DNA of 13,522 bases from an uncultured Bacteroidia bacterium (GTDB lineage: Bacteria; Bacteroidota; Bacteroidia; Bacteroidales; UBA932), in NCBI GenBank assembly GCA_902767465.1, contig CACXHM010000103.1, forward strand, positions 1 to 13,522. The letters are read 5' to 3'. A program made the translations under genes and the position numbers. Shown one piece after another: positions 6,081-13,443 of this stretch. A model generated the notes under the pieces. That model worked only from the letters and a program-made list of their open reading frames with translations. It was not told the DNA's origin and did not search any database. The first letter of the stretch is position 1, and each line of letters opens with the position of its first letter.

Positions 6081-7352
6081 GTGGATTATAGCAGGTTCTT
6101 TTCGGATGATGTGCCGGGCTTTATGCGCTCGCCGGTGAGAGAGATTTTCCGCAAGGTGGACCTCGCTTCGATCTACTCTTTTGCGGGAGGGTATCCGGAC
6201 GCCTCAACTTTTCCTTTGCAGGAAATGGAAGGGCTCACGCGCAAAGTGGTGGAGAAATACGGCGCAAAAGCACTTCAGTACGGAGGAACGCAGGGGGTGA
6301 ACGAACTCCGTGAAGCGATATCGAAATGGTATGCGCCATGGCTGTATGCCGGTTGCGGCAAGGCAGTCGGCGCCGATGGGGATGCTCCGAAGTCGGATCC
6401 TGCAACTGTCAGGATACCTCTGGAAAATATCCAGATTACAACCTCCAGCCAGCAGGGCATCGACGTCTGCGCCCGTATCTTTCTGAATCCTGGAGACGTG
6501 GTGCTTACGACCAACCCCGCGTACCTTGGCGCAATTCAGTCATTCAAGGCCTACAGGGCGGAAGTGCGGAATCTTGTCGCAGCAATGGCAGATTCCGCTG
6601 ATGGTGGTGATACGCTTCGCAAGGAGCCTTCAAGGCGGGCTAAATTTATCTACATAGTGCCGGACTTCTGCAATCCTTCCGGGGAAACTCTGTCTCTGGA
6701 AGAAAGGCTGTCACTGGTAGAATTCGCCCGCAGGAAAGACCTCCTGATAATTGAAGATTGTCCCTACCGTGCGCTGCGATACAGCGGGAGCAATATCCCC
6801 ACCATATACTCCCTTGCCCCGGAAAGGACCCTGCATCTGGGAAGTTTCTCCAAAATCTTCGCCCCCGGATTCCGGCTGGGATGGATAATCGGCGCTCCGG
6901 CACTGCTGGAGCAGATCTTCATCTGCAAGCAGGCCCTCGACCTATGCCCGCCGGTGTTCGACCAGTACCTCGCAGCGGAATACCTTGGCAGCGGAACCCT
7001 GGACGAGAACCTCTCCCGCAGCATATCCCTTTACAGGGAAAAACGCGATTACATGCTCGCCCTGCTGCACCGGTACATGCCGGAAGAGGTTAGCTGGACA
7101 GAACCGGACGGAGGACTTTTCCTCTGGGTGACGCTTCCTCCGCATGTGGACACGGTTGCAATGTATGATTCCGCACTTGCAGCCGGAGTGGCCTACGTGG
7201 CAGGAACTTTTTTCTCGCTGGACGGTGGCTTCCGCAATGCTATGCGGCTGAATTTTTCGTTCCTTGCCAGAGATAGGATGGAAGAGGGGGTGAAGCTGCT
7301 CTCCCGGGTGATTTCCGAAGCACTCATACCGCAAAAGACAGTGGAAAAATGA
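6081..7352 (+). CDS. Class I/II PLP-dependent aminotransferase (LysN/2-aminoadipate type)
   Basis: A 423-residue fold-type I PLP enzyme. I chose the GTG at 6081, one base after the upstream stop, because it gives a start (DYSRFF, then RSPVREIF) like that of relatives. An ATG at 6021 or 6042 would overlap the lipoprotein gene. Motifs are SFAGGYPD near the N terminus, ALQYGGTQGVNELREAI, TTSSQQGIDV, PDFCNPSGETLS, EDCPYRALRY and HLGSFSKIFAPGFRLGW with the PLP-binding Lys258. This pattern fits the family of 2-aminoadipate aminotransferase and MocR-type aminotransferase domains, with no DNA-binding domain. Substrate cannot be read from sequence. Its ATGA overlap with dapF suggests a role in lysine/diaminopimelate metabolism, perhaps as an LL-DAP or N-succinyl-DAP aminotransferase; that is inference. 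Two hydrophilic stretches (about residues 89-113 and 168-188) look longer than usual. It is not the standard DapL. Confidence 0.85.
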   Translation: MDYSRFFSDDVPGFMRSPVREIFRKVDLASIYSFAGGYPDASTFPLQEMEGLTRKVVEKYGAKALQYGGTQGVNELREAISKWYAPWLYAGCGKAVGADGDAPKSDPATVRIPLENIQITTSSQQGIDVCARIFLNPGDVVLTTNPAYLGAIQSFKAYRAEVRNLVAAMADSADGGDTLRKEPSRRAKFIYIVPDFCNPSGETLSLEERLSLVEFARRKDLLIIEDCPYRALRYSGSNIPTIYSLAPERTLHLGSFSKIFAPGFRLGWIIGAPALLEQIFICKQALDLCPPVFDQYLAAEYLGSGTLDENLSRSISLYREKRDYMLALLHRYMPEEVSWTEPDGGLFLWVTLPPHVDTVAMYDSALAAGVAYVAGTFFSLDGGFRNAMRLNFSFLARDRMEEGVKLLSRVISEALIPQKTVEK

Positions 7353-8200
7353 ATGATATGAAGATATACAAAATGTCGGGAGCCGGAAACGATTTTATCG
7401 TTCTGGACGGGCGTAATGAAGATGTGAGCGGTTTCCGGAAGATTGAGAGAATCACTGCTCTGTGCGAGGAGTACGGCACGGACGGATTGATGATTTTGGG
7501 CAAGGGCGATGCAGTGGCAGATTTTAGTATGGATTTTTTCAATCCCGACGGCAGTGGAGGAATGATGTGCGGCAATGGGGGCCGCTGCATCGTAGCATTC
7601 GCCGACTGGCTCGGCATAAAGACTTCATCTTCTGACCATTACGTATTCATAGCTCCGGACGGGCTGCACGAAGCGCAGATTTTGAAAAGGCCCGGCACAG
7701 AGTGGACTATTAGGCTGAGGATGATAGATGTTGATGGTGTGCGCGAAATGCAGGGAGGATATTTCTTGAACACCGGCACGAGGCACTTCGTAAAATTCGT
7801 GGAAGATGTGGAGTCGGTTGATGTTGAAAGCGAAGGCAGGGAACTACGCTGGAAAGAGGAGTTTGCACCTGAAGGAACAAACGTGAATTTCGTGCAGGTA
7901 TGTGCCGACCGCCTGAAAGTCCGCACCTTTGAAAAAGGGGTAGAGAGAGAGACTCTTGCGTGCGGGACAGGAATAACTGCAAGTGCGCTGGCGGCTTTTT
8001 ATTCGGGGAACTTGCCGGAAGGGAAGATTTCCGGTCTTGCCGGCAAGGACGAAAAAAGAGCAACTGTCCGGATTCAGGCACGGAGAGGGGATATTCTCAC
8101 AGTCGATTTCGTCGCCCCGGAAGATCCGGCAGTGAGCACTGCGCGATTCACAGGCATTCACCTCACCGGACCGGCAGAATTTTCTGCAAAAAATAATTAA
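7349..8200 (+). CDS. dapF: Diaminopimelate epimerase
   Basis: A 283-residue cofactor-independent epimerase that converts LL- to meso-diaminopimelate, the lysine precursor and peptide cross-linking residue of Gram-negative peptidoglycan. Both catalytic cysteines are present: Cys74 in MMCGNGGRC and Cys205 in TLACGTG. Other family signatures are KMSGAGNDFIVLD at the start, FFNPDGS, and PEGTNVNFVQ. The ATG at 7349 overlaps the aminotransferase stop as ATGA, which suggests translational coupling; a second ATG at 7358 (MKIYKMSG) would also fit the family start. The length is close to the usual 270-280. The TAA stop overlaps a -7 promoter element for the next gene. Confidence 0.95.
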   Translation: MNDMKIYKMSGAGNDFIVLDGRNEDVSGFRKIERITALCEEYGTDGLMILGKGDAVADFSMDFFNPDGSGGMMCGNGGRCIVAFADWLGIKTSSSDHYVFIAPDGLHEAQILKRPGTEWTIRLRMIDVDGVREMQGGYFLNTGTRHFVKFVEDVESVDVESEGRELRWKEEFAPEGTNVNFVQVCADRLKVRTFEKGVERETLACGTGITASALAAFYSGNLPEGKISGLAGKDEKRATVRIQARRGDILTVDFVAPEDPAVSTARFTGIHLTGPAEFSAKNN

Positions 8201-8205
8201 CTTTG
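8198..8205 (+). promoter_or_regulatory. Possible -7 element (TAACTTTG) before rhaT
   Basis: TAACTTTG matches TAnnTTTG exactly and overlaps the dapF stop codon. It lies 25 bases before the next ATG, a normal leader length. No clear TTG box is present 19-20 bp upstream. It would let the symporter and the M48 gene be transcribed apart from the mur/dap genes. Confidence 0.4.
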
Positions 8206-8230
8206 AAGTTGCAATAAACAAAACACTGAA

Positions 8231-9235
8231 ATGAAAATAATCATTGGACTTCTCATCATTGCGATCGGCGCTTTCTGCCAATCGTCGAGTTATGTTCCCA
8301 TCAACAAAATCCGCAAATGGAGCTGGGAGAGTTATTGGATTGTTCAAGGAGTTTTTGCCTGGCTGGTGTTCCCGCTGCTCGGGGCACTGCTTGCAGTTCC
8401 TTCGGGAGAATCACTCTTCGCTATGTTCGCAGCGCATCCGGCTGAAAGTTTCAAGACCATTTTCTTTGGGATTCTTTGGGGCGTGGGAGGACTTACCTTC
8501 GGCCTTTCTATGAGATATCTCGGAGTTGCGCTCGGACAGTCGATAGCGCTTGGCACCTGCGCGGGACTCGGCACCATACTGACCCCGGTGTTCACCGGCA
8601 ACACTTCCGACCTGACCGCCCCTGTGATCGTCGGGGTGGTTGTAACGCTGCTCGGCATCACCATTATCGGAATCGCAGGCAGCCGCAAGAGCAAGGAAGC
8701 CGGAGAAGGAGCCAAGGACGCCGTCAAAGACTTCAACTTTGGGAAAGGTCTTCTGGTAGCACTTCTTGCAGGTTTCATGAGCGCATGCTTTGCAATCGGA
8801 CTCGGATTCGGGCAAGGGCTGACATGGGAAGGGACTCCCGACATCTTCAAGACCCTGCCAGCCACCCTGCTGGTGACCTTCGGAGGTTTTCTCACCAACG
8901 CAGTCTATTGCTTCTACCAGAACAGCAAAAATAAAACCTGGGGCGATTATGCAGAGGGGTCGCTTTGGGGCAACAACATACTATTCTGCGCCCTGGCGGG
9001 CCTGCTATGGTACAGCCAGTTCTTCGGGCTCAGCCTCGGCAAGGGATTCCTCACCGAAGCCCCAGTCCTGCTCGCATTCAGCTGGTGTATCCTCCAGAGC
9101 CTCAACGTTACCTTCTCCAACGTATGGGGAATCATCCTCAAGGAGTGGAAGGGCTGCTCACGCAAGACCATCGCAATCCTTGTATGCGGCCTTGTAATTC
9201 TGATTGTTTCTTCTTTCCTGCCTCAACTTATCTAA
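8231..9235 (+). CDS. rhaT: RhaT-type L-rhamnose/proton symporter
   Basis: A 334-residue inner-membrane transporter, close in length to E. coli RhaT (344). Hydrophobic segments run through the whole protein, in line with the ten-helix RhaT/DMT topology. Family signatures are a small first helix followed by PINKIRKWSWESYW, FGILWGVGGLTFGLSMRYLG, VALGQSIALG, a cytosolic Lys-rich loop followed by FNFGKGLLVALLAGFMSACF, AGLLWYSQFFGLSLG and the late GIILKEWKG. RhaT imports L-rhamnose with a proton. No rhamnose catabolic gene (rhaA, rhaB, rhaD, rhaR) is in the window, so the true substrate may differ within the family. It is followed after three bases by the M48 protease gene and may be co-transcribed with it. 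Confidence 0.85.
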   Translation: MKIIIGLLIIAIGAFCQSSSYVPINKIRKWSWESYWIVQGVFAWLVFPLLGALLAVPSGESLFAMFAAHPAESFKTIFFGILWGVGGLTFGLSMRYLGVALGQSIALGTCAGLGTILTPVFTGNTSDLTAPVIVGVVVTLLGITIIGIAGSRKSKEAGEGAKDAVKDFNFGKGLLVALLAGFMSACFAIGLGFGQGLTWEGTPDIFKTLPATLLVTFGGFLTNAVYCFYQNSKNKTWGDYAEGSLWGNNILFCALAGLLWYSQFFGLSLGKGFLTEAPVLLAFSWCILQSLNVTFSNVWGIILKEWKGCSRKTIAILVCGLVILIVSSFLPQLI

Positions 9236-9238
9236 AAT

Positions 9239-10012
9239 ATGAAACGTTTATTTATCATTTGCGCTGCGGCTCTTTCACTTGCATCCTGCGCTTCTCTCAA
9301 TCAGGCCCGCCTTATGCAAAGCGGCACCAAAGTGCTCCAGGCCATGGCCATTTCCGACAATGACATCAAAGGATATGTGACCCAGTCAGTAAAGCAGCTC
9401 GATGCCCAGAACCAGATAATCACCAGCGGCAACTACGTAACCCGTCTGAACCGTATCACAAAGGGACTCACCAGCGTGGACGGAACACCGCTCACGTTCA
9501 AAGTTTACAAGAACAACGAAGTCAACGCATTCGCCTGCGCCGACGGCAATGTGCGGGTTTATACCGGCCTGCTGGACGTGATGACCGACGATGAGGCTCT
9601 TGGAGTAATCGGGCACGAGGTGGGGCACGTAGCATTGAAGCATACCCTCAATGCCTATAAGATGAACCTGTACTCATCTGCTGCAATGGATGTTCTGGCT
9701 TCTACCGGCAATGTGGCGGCAGCCCTTACCGACAGCGTATTCGGCCAGCTTGCCGAGCAGATGGTGAATGCCAAATACTCCCGCAAACAGGAGACCGAAG
9801 CCGATGATTTCGGCTACGACTTCCTGAAAGGGGCAGGAAAAAATCCCTACTATATGGCCATGGCTTTCGAAAAACTGATGGACAAGAGCCAGAGCGGAAC
9901 TTCGGCTCAGGTCACATCGATCGCCAACCTGTTCTCGTCCCATCCCGACACGCAGTCGCGAATCGACCGGGCCATCAAGAAAGCCGAAAAGGACGGATAC
10001 AAAAGGCCTTAA
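9239..10012 (+). CDS. M48-family zinc metalloprotease lipoprotein
   Basis: A 257-residue periplasmic lipoprotein: signal peptide MKRLFIICAAALSLASC with lipobox LASC and lipid-anchor Cys17. The gluzincin site is HEVGH at 126-130, where His126 and His130 bind zinc and Glu127 is the catalytic base. The third zinc ligand is probably Glu185 in ETEAD (185-189), and the usual C-terminal SHPDT (234-238) is present. The architecture matches small Bacteroidota and proteobacterial M48 lipoproteins of the LoiP/YcaL and BepA-like group, which take part in outer-membrane protein quality control; the target here is unknown. It starts three bases after rhaT, so it is likely in the same transcript. It converges on pheS with only 15 bases between stops and no obvious terminator. 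Confidence 0.9.
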   Translation: MKRLFIICAAALSLASCASLNQARLMQSGTKVLQAMAISDNDIKGYVTQSVKQLDAQNQIITSGNYVTRLNRITKGLTSVDGTPLTFKVYKNNEVNAFACADGNVRVYTGLLDVMTDDEALGVIGHEVGHVALKHTLNAYKMNLYSSAAMDVLASTGNVAAALTDSVFGQLAEQMVNAKYSRKQETEADDFGYDFLKGAGKNPYYMAMAFEKLMDKSQSGTSAQVTSIANLFSSHPDTQSRIDRAIKKAEKDGYKRP

Positions 10013-10027
10013 TTGCCGGAAATAACA

Positions 10028-11065
10028 CTACACTTCTGTGGCTCCTTCGAACTCGCGCAGGAAGCGCAGGTCGTTTTCGAAGTAGTGACGCAGATCGTTC
10101 ACCTGCCATTTGAGCATGGCGATACGCTCGATACCCATGCCGAAGGCGAATCCGCTGTACTTTTTGGAGTCAATTCCGGAGGCTTCGAGCACGTTGGGAT
10201 CAACCATGCCGCATCCGAGGATTTCCAGCCAGCCGGTTCCCTTGCAGATATTGCAGCCTTTTCCGTGGCAGATATTGCAGCTCACGTCCACCTCAGCCGA
10301 AGGCTCGGTGAAGGGGAAAAACGAGGGGCGCATGCGGATCTGTGCGTCCGCACCGAACATCTCGCGAGCGAAAAGAAGAATGGCCTGCTTGAGGTCGGCG
10401 AAGGTCACATTCTCATCGATATAGAGGCCTTCCACCTGATGGAAAATGCAGTGCGCCCGCGCAGAGATGGCTTCGTTGCGGAAGACCCTTCCGGGGCAGA
10501 CCACGCGGATCGGGAGCGGCATCTTCTCCATGGCACGCACCTGCACGGAGGATGTGTGGGTGCGAAGAAGCAGAGGATTCAGATGACCGGCAGACACGAA
10601 GAAAGTGTCCTGCATGTCGCGGGCCGGGTGGTTAGGAGGGAAGTTCAGAGCCTCGAAAACGTGGTAGTCATCCTCGATTTCCGGTCCTTCGGCCACATCA
10701 TAACCAAATTTGCGGAAGATGTCCACGATCTCCTGGCGGACGATGCTCACAGGATGGCGGCTGCCGAGCTCGAACTGCTCGCCGGGAAGAGTGAGGTCGT
10801 CTGATTTGTTGCTGCCGGCCCCGCTCGACTGGGCCGAGGCACGAAGTTCTTCTATTTTTGCGAGAGCCGCCTGTTTGAGCATGTTGAGCGGACGCCCGAA
10901 GGCACGCTTTGCATCACCGTCAACACTGCGGAACTCTTCAAACAGGGCGGTAATTTCGCCTTTTTTTCCAAGAAAGCGCACACGCGCTTCTTCCACTTCC
11001 TTCTCTGTCTTGCACTTGAGAGCATTCAGCTCACCAAGAACCTTCTCTATAGTTTCGTTTGTCAT
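10028..11065 (-). CDS. pheS: Phenylalanyl-tRNA synthetase alpha subunit
   Basis: A 345-residue catalytic subunit of the alpha2-beta2 class II enzyme that charges tRNA-Phe. The start MTNETIEKVLGEL (ATG at 11065) is chosen because the longer reading runs into the upstream gene. The N-terminal 100 or so residues form the coiled-coil tRNA-binding arm. Next come SRHPVSIVRQEIVDIF, HPARDMQDTFFV, motif 2 CPGRVFRNEAI with HCIFHQVEGLYID, and motif 3 GMGIER (309-314); Ala307 lies in the Phe pocket. Cys263, Cys266, Cys271 and Cys274 form a CxxCxGxGCxxCKGTGW knuckle of the kind seen in many bacterial PheS proteins, possibly a metal site. pheT is not in the window. The gene follows a small secreted-protein gene by five bases and is probably co-transcribed with it. 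Confidence 0.96.
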   Translation of the reverse strand: MTNETIEKVLGELNALKCKTEKEVEEARVRFLGKKGEITALFEEFRSVDGDAKRAFGRPLNMLKQAALAKIEELRASAQSSGAGSNKSDDLTLPGEQFELGSRHPVSIVRQEIVDIFRKFGYDVAEGPEIEDDYHVFEALNFPPNHPARDMQDTFFVSAGHLNPLLLRTHTSSVQVRAMEKMPLPIRVVCPGRVFRNEAISARAHCIFHQVEGLYIDENVTFADLKQAILLFAREMFGADAQIRMRPSFFPFTEPSAEVDVSCNICHGKGCNICKGTGWLEILGCGMVDPNVLEASGIDSKKYSGFAFGMGIERIAMLKWQVNDLRHYFENDLRFLREFEGATEV

Positions 11066-11070
11066 ATTCT

Positions 11071-11490
11071 TTATTTCTTTCCCTCCCTCTTGAGGGCCCT
11101 TTTGTCGCGGGCTTTCTTGGCCCGGGCTGCTCCAGTTTTGAGATAGGCGGCCCACTGGTTTTCGTCCAGGATTTTGGAGAAAGCCTTATAAGTTTCTTCT
11201 TCCCACTTATCCCGCACAAGGGTATAGATATCTACATTTTCGACCCGGTTCATGCTCAATTCTTTCATTTCCGCGCTCATGGCGTTGAAATTATGAGTCA
11301 GAATGGAATCCACATAAAAGGTTTGCCAGACTTCGAGTGAGAGGGATTCCTCGTAACGGAGAACCATCTCCTCTATATTCTCGCGCATCTTTTTCTCCTG
11401 TTGCTCAGGGGTAAGCGGCTGCTCTTGCGCACGGGCAGTCAGTGCCGCAGCAAGGAAGACAAGTGCGAGAAGTATGGACTTTGTTTTCAT
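11071..11490 (-). CDS. Small secreted protein, LTxxQ-like, unknown function
   Basis: A 139-residue predicted exported protein. I prefer the ATG at 11490 (MKTKSILLALVFLAAALTARA, cleavage before Gln) to one three codons earlier. The mature part is charged and probably all helical. It begins EQPLTPEQQEKKMRENIEEM and has a later LDENQWAAYLK, both reminiscent of the LTxxQ signature of the Spy/CpxP periplasmic chaperone family, although overall similarity is only suggestive. The tail is very basic (KKARDKRALKREGKK). It ends five bases before the pheS start, so the two are likely one transcript, an odd pairing of a periplasmic protein with a tRNA synthetase subunit. Function not known. Confidence 0.7.
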   Translation of the reverse strand: MKTKSILLALVFLAAALTARAQEQPLTPEQQEKKMRENIEEMVLRYEESLSLEVWQTFYVDSILTHNFNAMSAEMKELSMNRVENVDIYTLVRDKWEEETYKAFSKILDENQWAAYLKTGAARAKKARDKRALKREGKK

Positions 11491-11496
11491 AACATG

Positions 11497-11504
11497 CAAA
11501 AATA
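11497..11504 (-). promoter_or_regulatory. Possible -7 element (TATTTTTG) for the secreted protein-pheS pair
   Basis: On the minus strand TATTTTTG matches TAnnTTTG and lies six bases before the ATG at 11490. A TTG (11523 down to 11521) is 16 bp upstream, shorter than the usual 19-20. It is one of two opposed elements in the 48-bp divergent gap. Confidence 0.45.
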
Positions 11505-11509
11505 ATCAT

Positions 11510-11517
11510 TAAATTTG
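11510..11517 (+). promoter_or_regulatory. Possible -7 element (TAAATTTG) for the C69 gene
   Basis: TAAATTTG is an exact TAnnTTTG match, identical to the murA box, and sits 21 bases before the ATG at 11539. The -33 region would fall in the start of the opposite gene and has no clear TTG at the right spacing. Confidence 0.5.
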
Positions 11518-11538
11518 TAACAATGTAAAACTCAGCCC

Positions 11539-13242
11539 ATGAAAATACAATCATTGTGCCTCGCGGCCATTGCCGCCTCTCTCGTCTGGGTTCAGCATGC
11601 CGACGCATGTTCCAACGTAATAATTTCTGCTGGCGCCAGCGCAGACGGCTCCTGCATGGTTTCCTATGCCGCCGATTCCCACCAGCTTTTCGGAGAACTC
11701 TACTTCACGCCCGCCGGTCGGTTCCGCAAGGGCGCCAGGTTACGTATTACCGAATGGGACACCGCCAAACCGCTCGGAGAGATACACCAGATTCCCCGTA
11801 CCTTCAAAACGGTGGGGAACATGAACGAAAAGCAACTCATAATTGGAGAGACCACCTGGGGAGGCCGGGAAGAGCAGGTCGACACCAACGGCATAATGGA
11901 TTATGGTTCATTAATTTACGTCACCTTGCAGCGAGCCGCTACCGCACGCGCAGCCATCGATACGATCGTTTCGCTTGCCAACCGCTATGGATATCCATCT
12001 GAAGGAGAGAGCTTTTCCATCGCCGATCCGCATGAGGCCTGGGTGATGGACCTGGTGGGAAAGGGTTCAGGCGAGCGTGGCATTGTCTGGGTTGCCAGAC
12101 GCGTGCCAGACGGGTACATCTGCGCACATGCCAACCAGTGCCGCATCACCCGTTTTCCTCTGGACGATCCGCAGAACTGTATCTACGCTCCGGACGTGAT
12201 TTCATTCGCCCGTTCGCAAGGGTGGTTCGACGGGGCGGACGAGAAGTTTTCTTTTCGCGAAGCCTACAATCCCCTTGATTTCGGCGGAGCGCGCGCCTGC
12301 GATGCACGCGCATGGGCTGCCTTTAATATTCTATGCGACGGGATGTTCGTGTATGAAGAGGGCGGAGTAGAGGTTTCGCGGCCGGCATCCGACTGGATCT
12401 CCTATGCACTCGGGCACGATCTTTCCGGAGAGATGCCGCTGTTTGTGAAGCCGGCACGCAAGATAACCGTGAAAGACGTGGCAGATGTGATGCGCGACCA
12501 TTTCGAAGGCACAGCTCTCGATATGACTCAGGACATCGGCGCCGGAGGAAACGCACTGCCATACCGCTGGAGACCCATGCATTTTTCGTGGAATGGAAAA
12601 GAATATGTCAACGAACGGGCGATTGCAACCCAGCAGACGGGATTCTGGTTCGTAGCCCAGGCGCGCGGATGGCTGCCGGACGAGGTGGGAGCCCTTGTAT
12701 GGTTTGGCACGGACGATGCAGCAACCTCCTATCTTACACCGGTTTATGTCTCCACTTCGAAGGTTCCGGAATGCCTCCGCGTGGGGAACGGAGACATGCT
12801 GCACTATTCGGCAACTTCGCAGTTCTGGATCAGCAACCGGGTGGCGCAGGCATGCTATAAAATGTATAACGTGATGGCACCAACGGTGCGATGCGCGATC
12901 GATGCATTCGAGCAGGAACAGATGTTTGCGGCGGTACCATCCCTGGACGAGCGCGTTGCCCGGCTGGTGTCGCGCGGACGTCTGCGTAAGGCCCGTCGCC
13001 TGATGACACGCCACACCGTCTCCACCGCCCAGTCGCAGTTCGCAGCCTGGGTATCCCTCGAAGAAATGCTGCTGCTTAAATACATGGACGGAAACGTGAA
13101 GGCGCAGAACGCTGACGGCAGTTTCGTGCACAGTGAATACTCAACCGGGATACCTGTCGGCATCACTAACCCTCCTTACGTAGAAGCCTGGCGCCGCGCC
13201 GTCGCCGAAAGCGAACATGGCTCAGTGCTGGAGGCAAGATAG
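11539..13242 (+). CDS. C69-family dipeptidase (Ntn hydrolase)
   Basis: A 567-residue exported peptidase of the PepD-like C69 family, which cleaves dipeptides and related short peptides using an N-terminal cysteine. The signal sequence MKIQSLCLAAIAASLVWVQHADA is followed directly by CSNVIISAGASADGSCMVSY. Cys24 is the expected N-terminal nucleophile, exposed by removal of the leader, and the ASADGS-MVSYAADSH block is characteristic. Further family regions are GETTWGGRE, NGIMDYGSLIYVTLQRA, FSIADPHEAWVMDLVG, and a C-terminal half beginning near KITVKDVADVMRDHFEGTALDMT. The length agrees with Bacteroidota members of 530-570 residues. Cys24 should not be read as a lipid anchor, since ADA-C is not a lipobox with a Leu and small residues. 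It stands alone, divergent from the pheS pair, with no clear terminator downstream. Confidence 0.92.
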   Translation: MKIQSLCLAAIAASLVWVQHADACSNVIISAGASADGSCMVSYAADSHQLFGELYFTPAGRFRKGARLRITEWDTAKPLGEIHQIPRTFKTVGNMNEKQLIIGETTWGGREEQVDTNGIMDYGSLIYVTLQRAATARAAIDTIVSLANRYGYPSEGESFSIADPHEAWVMDLVGKGSGERGIVWVARRVPDGYICAHANQCRITRFPLDDPQNCIYAPDVISFARSQGWFDGADEKFSFREAYNPLDFGGARACDARAWAAFNILCDGMFVYEEGGVEVSRPASDWISYALGHDLSGEMPLFVKPARKITVKDVADVMRDHFEGTALDMTQDIGAGGNALPYRWRPMHFSWNGKEYVNERAIATQQTGFWFVAQARGWLPDEVGALVWFGTDDAATSYLTPVYVSTSKVPECLRVGNGDMLHYSATSQFWISNRVAQACYKMYNVMAPTVRCAIDAFEQEQMFAAVPSLDERVARLVSRGRLRKARRLMTRHTVSTAQSQFAAWVSLEEMLLLKYMDGNVKAQNADGSFVHSEYSTGIPVGITNPPYVEAWRRAVAESEHGSVLEAR

Positions 13243-13387
13243 TAATGCATGGACTGCGACGATTTTTGCTGTGGAGCAGAAGATGGTGACTATCAAACAC
13301 TTATCGGAAAAGAATGCGGAAAAAGCAGCTGATTCGTTTTGGGTAAATACGTGATATACAGATAGTTCTATTACACGAATAAATATA

Positions 13388-13416
13388 TTGTAAATCTGGA
13401 AAAATTTGTATATTTG
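13388..13416 (+). promoter_or_regulatory. tRNA-Ser promoter (TTG-N18-TATATTTG)
   Basis: TATATTTG (13409-13416) matches TAnnTTTG, with TTG (13388-13390) 18 bp upstream, in an A+T-rich stretch 27 bases before the tRNA. The rest of the 201-base gap after the C69 gene (13243-13443) holds no gene or convincing hairpin that I can see; a 69-codon minus-strand reading there has no supporting features. Confidence 0.65.
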
Positions 13417-13443
13417 CAGTCCTGATTTCAACGCAAATCTTCC

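Noticed and set aside
10013..10027. Terminator between the convergent M48 and pheS genes
   Set aside because: The 15-base gap and its flanks (including AAGGCCTT at the M48 end) do not form a stem long enough to call.
10013..10804. 263-codon plus-strand reading frame opposite pheS
   Set aside because: PheS motifs 2 and 3 and the Cys knuckle prove the minus frame; the plus frame is a codon-bias shadow.
11608..11610. Cys24 of the C69 peptidase as a lipoprotein anchor
   Set aside because: The residues before it (ADA) suit leader removal, and the family uses this cysteine as N-terminal nucleophile.
12331..13131. 266-codon minus-strand frame opposite the C69 gene
   Set aside because: It is an antisense shadow of a well-supported peptidase gene, with no motif or promoter of its own.
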